Shown: positions 33,763-43,252, numbered from the stretch's first letter. The stretch: DNA of 43,570 nucleotides from Jejubacter sp036620675 (GCA_036620675.1 JAZHEE010000034.1); one strand, 5' to 3'. The notes: generated from the sequence alone by a model not told the origin. Translations and numbers: made by a program.

Positions 33763-34581
33763 ATGATGTATACCCTGGAACAACAGCTGGCGGGTCACTC
33801 ACTCGCCGACGCTCTGGCAGCAATAGAAAGCGACATTAAAGCCAGACCTGCGGATGCCGACCTGCGTGCCGCCTTTGTACAGCTGCTGTGCCTGGCGGGA
33901 AACTGGACCCGTGCCGCCACCCAATTGAAAAGCTGGCTGGCGCTAAAGCCCGCCGCTCAACCGACGGTCACGCTGCTGGAACAGGCAATTACCGGAGAAC
34001 TGCAGCGTGAGGCGGTGATGACAGGTGCGGCCGTGCCGGATATGCCGGTAACCCAATGGCCCTGGCTACAGGAGATGGCGAATGCTCTGACGGCAAGTAC
34101 CGATGATGCCGCGGCGCTGCGCAATAAGGCGCTGGACTGCGCCGAGGTGAATCCCGGTACGCTCAGTGAACAGAGTCAGGAGCCCTGCGACTTTGACTGG
34201 CTGATGGATGGCGATGCTCGTCTGGGGCCGGTTTGCGAGCTTATCGTCAACGGCAAATATTGCTGGTTGCCGTTCAGCGCCATTGAAGAGATGCGTTTCC
34301 AGGCGCCGGAAGGGGCTATCGATCTGGTGTGGCGCCATACCCTGGTGCGGCTGGTGGATGGCAGCGAGCAGGTGTGCCAGATCCCGGCCCGTTATCCGCT
34401 GGCGCCTGGTGCCGCCGACCGCTTTTTGCTGGGGCGCGCCACCGAATGGCAGGCCCTGGATGCGGAGGGGATTCACTATCTGGGCCAGGGGCAGAAGGTG
34501 TGGCTGAACGCCGATGGCGAATTCCCGCTGCTGACTCTGGAAACTCTGGCCTTCCACAGCGGTAGCGATAGCGATGAGTGA
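33763..34581 (+). CDS. tagJ: TagJ (ImpE), sheath-associated accessory protein
   Basis: This 272-residue protein of the ImpE/TagJ family has an N-terminal tetratricopeptide-like helical part (AAIESDIKARPADADLRAAFVQLLCLAGNWTRA). A C-terminal domain follows with FDWLMDGDARLGPVCELIVNG and YCWLPFSAIEEMRF. TagJ proteins bind the N-terminal region of TssB and have been proposed to help ClpV reach contracted sheaths. They occur only in some T6SS lineages. Two ATGs, 33763 and 33766, both have acceptable spacing from AGGAG. Its end overlaps tssE by eight bases. Confidence 0.92.
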   Translation: MMYTLEQQLAGHSLADALAAIESDIKARPADADLRAAFVQLLCLAGNWTRAATQLKSWLALKPAAQPTVTLLEQAITGELQREAVMTGAAVPDMPVTQWPWLQEMANALTASTDDAAALRNKALDCAEVNPGTLSEQSQEPCDFDWLMDGDARLGPVCELIVNGKYCWLPFSAIEEMRFQAPEGAIDLVWRHTLVRLVDGSEQVCQIPARYPLAPGAADRFLLGRATEWQALDAEGIHYLGQGQKVWLNADGEFPLLTLETLAFHSGSDSDE

Positions 34582-35143
34582 TTCATACCGCCATGGCAGC
34601 GACGATCTGCTGCGCGGCGGTTATCGCCACCGCCGCAGTCAGGAGCTGATCGCCTCGCGCGATAAAATGCAGCCTTCGCTGCTGGATCGCCTGACCGACG
34701 ATCAGCCCCAGAAGCGGCTGGAGCCGGTCAACAGCAACCTGCTTTCCCACAGCGCCCTGCGGCGCCGGGTGCTGCGCGATCTGCAGTGGTTATTTAACAC
34801 CATCAATAACGAATCCCAGTTGGATATGCGCGGCGCCGACCACGTACAGCGCTCGGTCTGTAATTTCGGTGTAGCGCCTCTGGCGGGCAAAAGAATGTCG
34901 GAGATCGAATGGTCGGATATTCAGCGCAAACTGACCGAAGCGATCCTGCATTTTGAACCCAGGATCCTACCCCAGGGATTACAGGTGCGCTGTATTTCCG
35001 ATCCGCGCTCGCTCGATCTGCACAATGTGCTGTCGATCGAGATCAAAGGGCGCCTGTGGTGCGTGCCCTGGCCGCTGGAGTTTCTGTTTCGTACCGATGT
35101 GGATCTGGAAAACGGCCACTTTGAACTGAAAGATGTGGGGTAA
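34574..35143 (+). CDS. tssE: TssE, gp25-like baseplate wedge protein
   Basis: This 189-residue protein of the gpW/gp25 family is the part of the baseplate wedge that nucleates sheath polymerisation. It has the conserved QPSLLDRLTDDQP near residue 33, a central helical region (RRRVLRDLQWLFNT), the SVCNFG motif, and the C-terminal strands with LSIEIKGRLWCVPWPLEFLF, a TssC-like sheath-handshake element. The start overlaps the end of tagJ by eight bases, so coupling is expected. tssF starts with GTG two bases after the stop. Confidence 0.95.
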   Translation: MSDSYRHGSDDLLRGGYRHRRSQELIASRDKMQPSLLDRLTDDQPQKRLEPVNSNLLSHSALRRRVLRDLQWLFNTINNESQLDMRGADHVQRSVCNFGVAPLAGKRMSEIEWSDIQRKLTEAILHFEPRILPQGLQVRCISDPRSLDLHNVLSIEIKGRLWCVPWPLEFLFRTDVDLENGHFELKDVG

Positions 35144-35145
35144 GC

Positions 35146-37017
35146 GTGGACAGTAAACTGCTTGACTACTACAACCGCGAGCTGGCCTGGCTGCGCGAAA
35201 TGGGGGCGGAGTTCGCTGAGCGTTACCCCAAGGTGGCCGGCAGACTCGGCATGCGCGGTATCGAGGTGGCGGATCCTTACGTTGAGCGCCTGATGGAAGG
35301 CTTCGCCTTTCTGACCTCCCGCGTACAGCTCAAGATGGATGCTGAATTCCCGCGCTTTTCCCAGCGCCTGCTGGAGATGATCGCTCCAAATTATCTGGCG
35401 CCGACCCCCTCGATGGCGATTGCTGAACTGCAGCCGGATATTGGCAAAGGCGATCTGAGCAACGGCTTCATGGTACCGCGTGGCACCATGATGGACAGCC
35501 AGACTCTGAAGAAGAACGGCGTTACCTGCAGCTATACCACCGCCCACGATGTGAACCTGCTGCCGCTGCGCATCGAGCAGGTGGAGCTGGGCGGTGTGCC
35601 CGCCGATGCGCCACTCAGCCAACTGGGGCTTAACCAGCGTGGCGCCGCCAGTGCCCTGCGTATCCGTATCGCCTGCGACGGCCCTATGTTGCTGACTCAT
35701 CTGGATTTCGACCGCCTCGATTTGTTCCTGAGCGGCCCGGATATTCAGGCGCTGAAGCTGCTGGAGCTGCTGATGCAGCATCAGGTGGGCATTTTCTGTC
35801 AGAGCGTGGAGAAAAGGCCGCAGCGCATGGTGCTGGGCGACGACGCTCTGCGCCAGGAAGGTTTTGAGGCCGACCAGGCGCTGCTGCCGGACGATCTGCG
35901 CAACTTCGACGGCTACCGGCTGCTACAGGAGTATTTCGCCTTCCCGGCCCGCTTCCAGTTCATCAGCATCAGCCAGCTACGCGGCCTGCTTAAGCGCTGC
36001 GCCGAAGCCCGGGCCTTTGAGATTGTGATTCTGCTGGATAAGAGTGAAGGCCCTCTGGAGCGGGTGGTGGATCGCAGCCATCTGGCTCTGCACTGCACGC
36101 CGGTGATTAACCTGTTCCCCAAAGTTGCGGCGCGCCAGAAGATTGACGATTCGCGCAGCGAATGCCACCTGGTGGTGGATAACATTCGCCCTCTCGATTA
36201 TGAAATTTTCGCTGTGAATAAAATCTGGGCCAGCTCAGAAGGGCGGCGCGAAGAGCAGATCTTCCGCCCCTTCTGGAGTACCTGGAGCCGGGACGACGGC
36301 GACTACGGCGCCTATTTTTCCCTGCGTCGCGAACAGCGCGCGCTTTCCGAACAGGCCCAGCGTTATGGTACCCGTACCGGCTATATCGGTTCAGAGGTCT
36401 TCGTTTCGCTGGTGGATGAAAGCCATACGCCGTGGCGCGATGACCTGCGCTACATCACCGCCGAAGTGCTGTGCACCAGCCGCGATCTGCCGCTGATGCT
36501 TCAGCAGGATATTGGCCAGTTTGTCCTTCCTGATTCCATGCCGGTACGCGGCCTGACCATGCGTCGTGGCCCGACGCCGCCACGCCCGGGTCTCGCAGAA
36601 GGGCTGAGCAGCTGGCGCCTGATTAGCCAGCTACAGATGAACTACCTGAGTCTGGTGGACAGCCAGGATGGCGAAGGCGCCGCATCGCTGCGCCAGCTAC
36701 TGGGGCTTTATGCCCGGCTGGCGGAAGCCCCTGTCGCCCGGCAGATTGAAGGAATTCGCCACTGCCGGTTAAGCCCGGTGCATCGTCGGGTGCCGGAGCC
36801 GGGGCCGATAGTCTTTGCCCGGGGAACCGGTATTGAGATGACGGTGGATGAGCAGGCTTTTTCCGGATCCAGCCCCTGGCTGTTTGGCAGCGTGCTGGAG
36901 CGTCTGTTCTCGCGACTGGTGGCGATGAACAGCTTTACGGAATTCACGCTGAACAGCCAGCAGCGCGGCGAAGTCGGCTACTGGGGGCCGCGGATGGGGA
37001 AAAGGGCGCTGATATGA
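35146..37017 (+). CDS. tssF: TssF, baseplate wedge protein (VasA)
   Basis: This 623-residue baseplate protein forms wedges with TssE and TssG around the VgrG hub. The N-terminus carries the family signature LLDYYNRELAWLREMGAEFAERYPKVAGRLG. It continues with DPYVERLMEGFAFLTSRV and APNYLAPTPSMAIAEL and ends with the TEFTLNSQQRGEVGYWGPRMG segment. It starts with GTG, the only non-ATG start I assign in the cluster; the conserved N-terminus leaves no alternative. The last four bases overlap tssG (ATGA). Confidence 0.96.
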   Translation: MDSKLLDYYNRELAWLREMGAEFAERYPKVAGRLGMRGIEVADPYVERLMEGFAFLTSRVQLKMDAEFPRFSQRLLEMIAPNYLAPTPSMAIAELQPDIGKGDLSNGFMVPRGTMMDSQTLKKNGVTCSYTTAHDVNLLPLRIEQVELGGVPADAPLSQLGLNQRGAASALRIRIACDGPMLLTHLDFDRLDLFLSGPDIQALKLLELLMQHQVGIFCQSVEKRPQRMVLGDDALRQEGFEADQALLPDDLRNFDGYRLLQEYFAFPARFQFISISQLRGLLKRCAEARAFEIVILLDKSEGPLERVVDRSHLALHCTPVINLFPKVAARQKIDDSRSECHLVVDNIRPLDYEIFAVNKIWASSEGRREEQIFRPFWSTWSRDDGDYGAYFSLRREQRALSEQAQRYGTRTGYIGSEVFVSLVDESHTPWRDDLRYITAEVLCTSRDLPLMLQQDIGQFVLPDSMPVRGLTMRRGPTPPRPGLAEGLSSWRLISQLQMNYLSLVDSQDGEGAASLRQLLGLYARLAEAPVARQIEGIRHCRLSPVHRRVPEPGPIVFARGTGIEMTVDEQAFSGSSPWLFGSVLERLFSRLVAMNSFTEFTLNSQQRGEVGYWGPRMGKRALI

Positions 37018-38057
37018 GTGAAGCCATTGCGGGTGCTTCCCCCATTCAGCGTCTGACCCGACTGCCGGACGATTTCTGGCAGCAGGTCACGGCTGCGCCC
37101 TGGCGTTACGACCTGTTCCAGCTACTGCGCCGTCTGGATGCCCAGGGCGGGCAGCGCTATCCGCTCGGCCGGGCGCCGCTGCCGCGCTTCGAGCCGCTGC
37201 GTATTGGCCAGAAGCCGTCGATGGCCTTTGCGCCTTCCACCCTGGCGGATGCCAGCCGACGCGAAGGATCGTCGCTTTATGATGTTTCAATCTTAAGCTT
37301 TGGACTGTTCGGCCCCAACGGCCCACTACCGGTTCATCTGACCGAATATGTCCGCGAGCGTATCTGGCATCACCAGGACGATACCCTGAGCGCCTTTGCC
37401 GATCTGTTCCACCATCGTCTGACCCTGCTGTTTTACCGGGCATGGGCGGATGCCCAGCCCACGGTGTCGCTGGATCGCGGCGATAATAAACGCTTTGAAC
37501 GCTACCTGGCCTGTCTGATTGGTATGGGGCAGCCGGGGCAGATGGAAAAGGGCAGCCTGAGTCAGCACGCCCGCTACACTCTTGCAGGCCATTTGACGCG
37601 GCACGGGCGCGATGCTGAAGGGCTACAGAAAATCCTGCGTCACTATTTTGGCGTGCCGGTACGGTTGGTAGAAAACGTGCCCCAGTGGATGCCACTGTCG
37701 CGCCGCGAGCAGGCGCGCCTGGGGGCCGGGCGCCACTCTCCTCGCCTGGGGGAATCCGCTTTCCTGGGGGAAGCGGTGCGTGACGTTCAGCATAAATTCC
37801 GTATTGAAATCGGCCCGCTTACGCTGGAACAGTATCGCCGCCTGCTGCCGGGGGAGCCGGACGTGACGGCGCTGCGCGACTGGGTGCGCCAGTACCTGGG
37901 CATTGAGTACCAGTGGGAGATGTGCCTGATCCTGCGCGCGCAAGAGGTTCAGGGCGTGACGCTGGGGGGCGAAGGCCGCCTGGGCTACAGCGCCTGGCTG
38001 GGGTATCAGCCCACCCCTGAACCGCGCGGGGATCTGCAGTTTAGTCCGGAAGATTGA
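37014..38057 (+). CDS. tssG: TssG, baseplate wedge protein (VasB)
   Basis: This 347-residue partner of TssF has the family's PWRYDLFQLLRRLDAQGG near residue 31, GLFGPNGPLPVHLTEYVRERI, the DLFHHRLTLLFYRAWADAQP stretch, and a C-terminal region with LGYSAWLGY. The four-base overlap with tssF implies translational coupling. Just after its stop the base composition changes abruptly, from GC-rich to AT-rich, where the DUF4225-like gene begins. Confidence 0.96.
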   Translation: MSEAIAGASPIQRLTRLPDDFWQQVTAAPWRYDLFQLLRRLDAQGGQRYPLGRAPLPRFEPLRIGQKPSMAFAPSTLADASRREGSSLYDVSILSFGLFGPNGPLPVHLTEYVRERIWHHQDDTLSAFADLFHHRLTLLFYRAWADAQPTVSLDRGDNKRFERYLACLIGMGQPGQMEKGSLSQHARYTLAGHLTRHGRDAEGLQKILRHYFGVPVRLVENVPQWMPLSRREQARLGAGRHSPRLGESAFLGEAVRDVQHKFRIEIGPLTLEQYRRLLPGEPDVTALRDWVRQYLGIEYQWEMCLILRAQEVQGVTLGGEGRLGYSAWLGYQPTPEPRGDLQFSPED

Positions 38058-38088
38058 GCAATGATATTAAAGGATATTAAGAGGTAGC

Positions 38089-38844
38089 ATGCATACGTTA
38101 GACTCTAACCGTCTGACACAGTTAGTTAAAGATATTAAAGAGTTAGCTTTATCTCTTGGTCTGGAATATTTATCAAATCATTCATCAAGGCATCGCTTTT
38201 TTTCAGAAATAGAAAAACTTACTTCATATGTTGAGAATGAAGTAAAGATTAATTGTATGTCCCTGAATGGTGCAATCAACATTCTTAATAAAGAGCTGGA
38301 TTTTCTCAAAGAGCAAAGGTTTAGAATAGTATCGGGTAGGGCTATTCAGTATGCTAAAATGGAGAAAATCAAAATCGATCGAGGTATGAATATTGCACTG
38401 AAGCAGGTTGGGTTTATTGGAGGCGGAACTCAGGTTGTTGCTGGTTATGGCGTATGTGCAGCTTCATTGGGATTTGCCTGCGCTGCGTTTGGCTCGCCAT
38501 TGATTGCTCACGGATTAAATAATGTGTATGAAAATGGACATTATCTTTTGTTTAGAAAGGATAAGGTAGGATTTGCTCGCGGAGCGTATCGATATGTTGC
38601 AGGGAAATTAGGATTTAGCGATAAGGATGCTGATTATGCATACTATGGCGTTGATCTTGCTTTATCTGCATATGGTATGGGAAGAAATGTTTTAAGAGAA
38701 GACTCCTTTCGTTTATTTAAACATATAAATAATGATTTTATTGTTGGCTGGCGCGAAATGGGAAAGGTACCTTTGCTTACAGAGATATCTGTTGATGGCG
38801 CAACGTCTTATGGAATATATAAAATGTCACAGGAAGGGAAATAA
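38089..38844 (+). CDS. DUF4225-like protein, candidate T6SS antibacterial effector
   Basis: This 251-residue protein has no signal peptide. Residues 1-100 look helical and charged. Residues 106-143 form a long glycine/alanine-rich hydrophobic stretch (GGGTQVVAGYGVCAASLGFA) that could insert into a membrane. The rest contains LIAHGLNNVYENGHYLL, ADYAYYGVDLALSAYGMGRNVL and NNDFIVGWREMGKVPL. These resemble the DUF4225 family as I remember it, whose members often occur near enterobacterial T6SS genes. The gene is strikingly AT-rich (35% G+C in the line 38101-38160) between GC-rich tssG and clpV, so it was probably acquired horizontally. An AGAGGT ribosome site precedes the ATG. It is paired with a membrane protein gene 3 bases downstream, an effector/immunity layout. 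Family and function are inference. Confidence 0.65.
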   Translation: MHTLDSNRLTQLVKDIKELALSLGLEYLSNHSSRHRFFSEIEKLTSYVENEVKINCMSLNGAINILNKELDFLKEQRFRIVSGRAIQYAKMEKIKIDRGMNIALKQVGFIGGGTQVVAGYGVCAASLGFACAAFGSPLIAHGLNNVYENGHYLLFRKDKVGFARGAYRYVAGKLGFSDKDADYAYYGVDLALSAYGMGRNVLREDSFRLFKHINNDFIVGWREMGKVPLLTEISVDGATSYGIYKMSQEGK

Positions 38845-38847
38845 ATC

Positions 38848-39168
38848 ATGTATGATGATATTATTCTAACCCAACCAGGGGAGTGGGTGGGTTGGGCTTA
38901 TTTTTTACTGTCGACAATTTTGTTGGTTGTCTTTTTAAAGATTAAGTCAAAACAGCAAGTGCTTCCCTCTTTAATAAAAGTTGTTTCTTTTATTCTTATT
39001 CTTATTCTTGCTGTTGCTCAGTTTTTTGCTTTTAGATTTGGATTGTCCGGAATTTATGATTTTTTCGGATATTTTCCCCAGGATTCACTCTATATTCGTT
39101 ATGCAGCCCTGTTTTTTTGCTGTGGATATGCTTTTTCTCTCCCTGTTCGTAATATTCAGCATCAGTGA
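38848..39168 (+). CDS. Small three-helix membrane protein, candidate immunity protein
   Basis: I do not recognise the family. The 106-residue product has three predicted transmembrane segments, at about residues 13-31, 42-63 and 82-100, and no enzyme motif. The gene starts 3 bases after the DUF4225-like gene with a GGAAGGGA site inside the upstream gene's end. It is equally AT-rich (33% G+C in the line 39001-39060). An inner-membrane immunity protein fits an effector that acts on membranes, as with Ssp6 and its immunity protein in Serratia. The pairing is inferred from position, size and topology. A frame-shifted 98-residue frame overlaps it but lacks a ribosome site. Confidence 0.6.
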   Translation: MYDDIILTQPGEWVGWAYFLLSTILLVVFLKIKSKQQVLPSLIKVVSFILILILAVAQFFAFRFGLSGIYDFFGYFPQDSLYIRYAALFFCCGYAFSLPVRNIQHQ

Positions 39169-39212
39169 CATTCATAGCCCTTACCGGGTATATCAGATAA
39201 TCGGAACTTCAC

Positions 39213-41825
39213 ATGTCAGAAATCAGCCGCGCCGTACTGTTCGGCAAACTGGATACGCTGTTATTTACCGCGCTTGAGAGCGCCACCGCCTTCTGTAAGC
39301 TGCGCGGCAACCCGTATGTGGAGCTGGCCCACTGGCTGCATCAACTGATGCAGCAACAGCAGGGCGACCTGCAGCAGCTTATTCAGCACCTTGCGCTGGA
39401 CGAAGAGGCGCTGGCCCGCGATATCGTGGCGGCGCTGGACCAGTTGCCACGCGGTGCCAGTTCGGTGTCCGATCTCTCTGAACATATCGATAGCGCCGTG
39501 GAGCGCGCCTGGATTTACGGTTCGCTGAAATTTGGCGTCAATCGTATTCGCGGCGGCCACCTGCTGATCGGTATTCTGAAAACCTGGAGCCTGGCCAGCG
39601 TGCTGCGTGGCATTTCGCCGCAGTTCGAACGACTGAGCGCCGATGCGCTGATCGACAACTTCGACGAGGTCTTTGCCGGTAGTAAAGAGGAACAACAGGC
39701 GGCGGCTGGTTCGGAAGAGGCAGCACCTGTCGCAGGGAAGGGAGCGCTGGCACAGTATGGCCAGGATCTGACTGCCCGGGCGCGGAATGGCGAAATCGAT
39801 CCGGTGGTGGGGCGCGATGAAGAGATTCGCCAGATGGTGGATATTCTGATGCGCCGCCGCCAGAACAACCCGCTGCTGACCGGCGAAGCCGGTGTGGGAA
39901 AAACCGCGGTGGTGGAAGGACTGGCTCGCCGTATCGCCGCTGGCGATGTGCCCGAGCCGCTGCGTAATATTCAGCTGTGGCTGCTGGACATAGGCATGCT
40001 CCAGGCCGGGGCAGGGATGAAAGGCGAGTTCGAAGCACGACTGCAATCACTGATTAACGAGGTACAGTCCAGCGCCACGCCGGTGGTGCTGTTTATCGAT
40101 GAAATCCACACCCTGATCGGGGCTGGCGGCCAGCAGGGAACCGGCGATGCTGCAAACCTGTTGAAGCCGGCGCTGGCCCGCGGCCAGCTGCGCACCATTG
40201 GTGCTACCACCTGGGCGGAATACAAAAAATACATTGAAAAAGATCCGGCGCTGACCCGCCGCTTCCAGACCGTGCAGGTGGCGGAGCCGGATGAAGAAAA
40301 GGCGGCGCTGATGTTACGCAGTACCGTTCCGGCGCTGGAAAAACACCACCGGGTGCTACTGTTGGATGAAGCGGTAAGCGCCGCCGTGAAGCTTTCGCAT
40401 CGCTATATTCCGGCGCGCCAGCTGCCGGATAAAGCCGTGGCGCTACTCGATACCGCCTGCGCCCGGGTTGCGGTCAGTCAGAGCGCGCCGCCGCCACAGC
40501 TGGAAGCCTGTCAGCAGCGCATCGCCGCGCTGGAAGTGGAAAAAGAGATCGCCGGGCGCGAGGTGAAGGTCGGCGTCGGCGATCCAGACCGGATCAAGGC
40601 TCTGGAGGCAAAGCTTGCGGACGAGCAGGTGCAACATGAGGCACTGACCCAACGCTGGCAGCAGGAGCGTGCGCTGGTGGACGAGATTATCGCGCTGCGT
40701 GGGGAATTACAGCAGGCCGAAGAAGAAGATGCACTGGCGGAGATTCGCGCCACGCTGGATGCGCGTCAGCAGGCGCTGAACGAGCTGCAGGGTGAAGCGC
40801 CGCTACTGTTTGCCGCCGTGGACGCAAGCGTTGTGGCAGCAGTGGTTTCCGACTGGACCGGCATCCCGCTGGGCCGCATGGTCAAAAATGAGATCGACTC
40901 GGTGCTGAATCTGGCCGATACCCTGAACCAACGGGTTATCGGCCAGCGTCACGGTCTGGAGCAGATCGCCCGCCGGGTGCGTACCGCCCGGGCGCGGCTG
41001 GACGACCCCAATAAGCCGGTGGGCGTCTTTATGCTGTGCGGCCCGTCCGGCGTGGGGAAAACTGAAACTGCCCTGGCGCTGGCGGAGTCGCTGTACGGCG
41101 GCGAGCAGAACGTGATTACCATCAATATGAGTGAATTCCAGGAGGCGCACACCGTCTCTACCCTGAAGGGAGCGCCTCCGGGTTACGTCGGTTACGGCGA
41201 AGGCGGCGTGCTGACCGAAGCGGTGCGGCGTCGGCCCTACAGCGTGGTACTGCTGGATGAGATAGAAAAGGCGCATCCGGACGTGCATGAAATCTTCTTC
41301 CAGGTCTTCGATAAAGGCTGGATGGAGGATGGCGAAGGCCGTCACATCGATTTCCGTAACACCATTATTATTCTGACCTCCAATGTCGGTACCGATCTGA
41401 TTAGCGCCATGTGCGCCGATCCTGAACTGATGCCGGAGCCAGAGGCGCTGACCGGCGCCCTGCGCCAGCCGCTGCTGCAGGTCTTCCCACCGGCGCTATT
41501 GGGGCGTCTGCTGGTGGTGCCTTACTACCCACTGAGCGATGCCATGCTGGCGGAGATTGTGCGCCTGCAACTGGGGCGCATTCAGCGCCGCCTGCTGGAA
41601 AATCACGGCATCGAAACCGAGGTGGACGACAGCGTAACGGCCCAGGTGGTTCAGCGCTGCACCGAAGTCGAGTCCGGCGGTCGTATGGTCGACGCCATTC
41701 TTACCAACACCCTGCTGCCGCAGATAAGCAAAATGCTGCTGACCGGAAGTCGACAGGCAGAAAAATACCGGCGCCTGCGCATTACCTTCGAACAGGGTGA
41801 TTTTCAGTATCAGTTTTCGGCGTAA
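39213..41825 (+). CDS. clpV: TssH (ClpV), AAA+ ATPase that disassembles contracted sheaths
   Basis: This 870-residue Clp/Hsp100 ATPase recycles TssBC after firing. The N-terminal domain (about 1-155) that binds the TssC helix is followed by the first AAA+ module, with Walker A GEAGVGKT at residues 224-231 and FIDEIHTLIG. The coiled-coil middle domain comes next (about 430-530). The second AAA+ module has Walker A GPSGVGKT near 610-617, LLDEIEKAHPDVH, and the YVGYGEGG pore loop. Both ATPase sites look intact. The gene resumes the GC-rich composition of the core cluster, 44 bases after the AT-rich cassette. Confidence 0.97.
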   Translation: MSEISRAVLFGKLDTLLFTALESATAFCKLRGNPYVELAHWLHQLMQQQQGDLQQLIQHLALDEEALARDIVAALDQLPRGASSVSDLSEHIDSAVERAWIYGSLKFGVNRIRGGHLLIGILKTWSLASVLRGISPQFERLSADALIDNFDEVFAGSKEEQQAAAGSEEAAPVAGKGALAQYGQDLTARARNGEIDPVVGRDEEIRQMVDILMRRRQNNPLLTGEAGVGKTAVVEGLARRIAAGDVPEPLRNIQLWLLDIGMLQAGAGMKGEFEARLQSLINEVQSSATPVVLFIDEIHTLIGAGGQQGTGDAANLLKPALARGQLRTIGATTWAEYKKYIEKDPALTRRFQTVQVAEPDEEKAALMLRSTVPALEKHHRVLLLDEAVSAAVKLSHRYIPARQLPDKAVALLDTACARVAVSQSAPPPQLEACQQRIAALEVEKEIAGREVKVGVGDPDRIKALEAKLADEQVQHEALTQRWQQERALVDEIIALRGELQQAEEEDALAEIRATLDARQQALNELQGEAPLLFAAVDASVVAAVVSDWTGIPLGRMVKNEIDSVLNLADTLNQRVIGQRHGLEQIARRVRTARARLDDPNKPVGVFMLCGPSGVGKTETALALAESLYGGEQNVITINMSEFQEAHTVSTLKGAPPGYVGYGEGGVLTEAVRRRPYSVVLLDEIEKAHPDVHEIFFQVFDKGWMEDGEGRHIDFRNTIIILTSNVGTDLISAMCADPELMPEPEALTGALRQPLLQVFPPALLGRLLVVPYYPLSDAMLAEIVRLQLGRIQRRLLENHGIETEVDDSVTAQVVQRCTEVESGGRMVDAILTNTLLPQISKMLLTGSRQAEKYRRLRITFEQGDFQYQFSA

Positions 41826-41852
41826 TCGCCATCATCAGGAGAGTTTTCCACT

Positions 41853-43244
41853 ATGCCGGATCGTGAAAACAAGCGCAGCGTGCCTGGCGCGCTGCCGCCC
41901 GGATATCGCTTCAACGAGTTTGAGATCGAAGAGGTGATTGGCGGAGGCGGCTTTGGCATTGTCTATCGCGCAAAGGATCACCAGCTTGAACGTACCATCG
42001 CCATTAAGGAATTTATGCCGGCCACTCTCGCGATGCGCGGCGAGGATATGCGGCTGGTACTGCGTAGCCAGCGTTTCAGCAAGGCTTTCCAGGCCGGACT
42101 GAACAGCTTTATTCAGGAGGCGCGGCTGCTGGCGCGCTTTAACCACCCGAATCTGCTGCATGTGCTGCGCTTCTGGGTACAGAACGATACCGCCTATATG
42201 GGCACGGTATTCTACAGCGGCACTACGCTGTCGCGTCTGCGGGAACAGCACCCGGAACAGATTGACGAAGCGTGGATCCGCCGGACCCTGCCGATGCTGC
42301 TGGGTGCGGTGAAAACCATCCATGACGAAGGCTGCCTGCATCGTGACATCTCGCTGGATAACATCCAGATCCAGGATAACGGCCTGCCGGTGCTGCTCGA
42401 TTTCGGTTCGGCGCGCCGCAGTATCGGTAATGTGTCGGACGAAACTGAAACCATGCTGCGTCCTGGTTTCGCGCCCATTGAGCAGTACACCGATGATAAC
42501 GAAAGCGAACAGGGGCCCTGGACAGATATTTATGCGCTGGGCGCGGTGCTTCATACCCTGATCGTTGGCGCGCCGCCGCCGGTCAGTGTGGTGCGCAGTA
42601 TTCAGGATAGCTATCAGCCGCTGGCGGAACTGCGCCCTGAAGGTTATTCGCTGCCGCTGCTGCAGGCGGTGGACCGTGCCCTGGCGCTGCATATTGAGGA
42701 TCGCCCCCGTTCGGTGGATGAATTTGCCGCGCTGATTGATATGGCGGTGGCGGACGTTGAAGAGGTCGCCAGCGTCAGGTCTGCCAGCACCATGCTGGCG
42801 GTGGTCGAAGAGGAAGAAGAGCCCGAAGCGGAGGTGCGCCCGGCGTGGTATCCACTGTGGCAGCGTTACAAGCTGCCGGGCATGGTGGCCGCGGGTGTGC
42901 TGGTGGGGCTGCTGGTGGGCGGCCTGATGTTCGGCGGCAGCGATGCGCCGCAAGAGGGCGCTGTCGAACCCGCCGTGGCCGACACGCAGCCCGCACCGCC
43001 TCCGGCGGCGAAGGTCGATAAACCCGCCGCTGCGCCATCCACTGACCCTGTTGCCAGGGTGCTGGTTCGCATGGCAAAAGAGGATGAGCTACGGGTCAAC
43101 GATGAACCGCGCAAAGTACAGGTCAGCGAGGGCATAGCCGCGCTGGATCTGCCGCCTGGCCAGTATCGACTCAGTCTGGAAGGCCAGAGCCAGACGTTGA
43201 ATATCGACCAGCCGGGTACCTGGCTGGTTAATCTTAAGGGTTAA
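41853..43244 (+). CDS. ppkA: PpkA, membrane-spanning serine/threonine kinase of the T6SS
   Basis: This 463-residue Hanks-type kinase is predicted to switch on the T6SS by phosphorylating the FHA pathway. Visible motifs are the glycine loop GGGGFG (30-35), catalytic Lys52 in AIKEF, HRDISLDN with Asp165, DFG at 183-185, and an activation segment with several threonines and serines (SDETETML). After an acidic juxtamembrane stretch (EEEEEPEAE) comes one transmembrane helix (about 343-361), then a periplasmic domain of about 100 residues beginning with a proline/alanine linker. It lacks the von Willebrand domain of Pseudomonas PpkA and is closer in layout to the Serratia type. The periplasmic part could receive a signal from the secreted protein at 32843-33751. 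Confidence 0.93.
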   Translation: MPDRENKRSVPGALPPGYRFNEFEIEEVIGGGGFGIVYRAKDHQLERTIAIKEFMPATLAMRGEDMRLVLRSQRFSKAFQAGLNSFIQEARLLARFNHPNLLHVLRFWVQNDTAYMGTVFYSGTTLSRLREQHPEQIDEAWIRRTLPMLLGAVKTIHDEGCLHRDISLDNIQIQDNGLPVLLDFGSARRSIGNVSDETETMLRPGFAPIEQYTDDNESEQGPWTDIYALGAVLHTLIVGAPPPVSVVRSIQDSYQPLAELRPEGYSLPLLQAVDRALALHIEDRPRSVDEFAALIDMAVADVEEVASVRSASTMLAVVEEEEEPEAEVRPAWYPLWQRYKLPGMVAAGVLVGLLVGGLMFGGSDAPQEGAVEPAVADTQPAPPPAAKVDKPAAAPSTDPVARVLVRMAKEDELRVNDEPRKVQVSEGIAALDLPPGQYRLSLEGQSQTLNIDQPGTWLVNLKG

Positions 43245-43252
43245 TTTTCTGA

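Noticed and set aside
34921..35781. 286-codon minus-strand frame across tssE and tssF
   Set aside because: It crosses two real conserved genes in antisense and shows no domain.
38981..39277. 98-codon frame overlapping the candidate immunity gene and the clpV start
   Set aside because: It lacks a ribosome site and runs out of frame through both the membrane protein and clpV; the immunity frame has coupling and a clear ribosome site.
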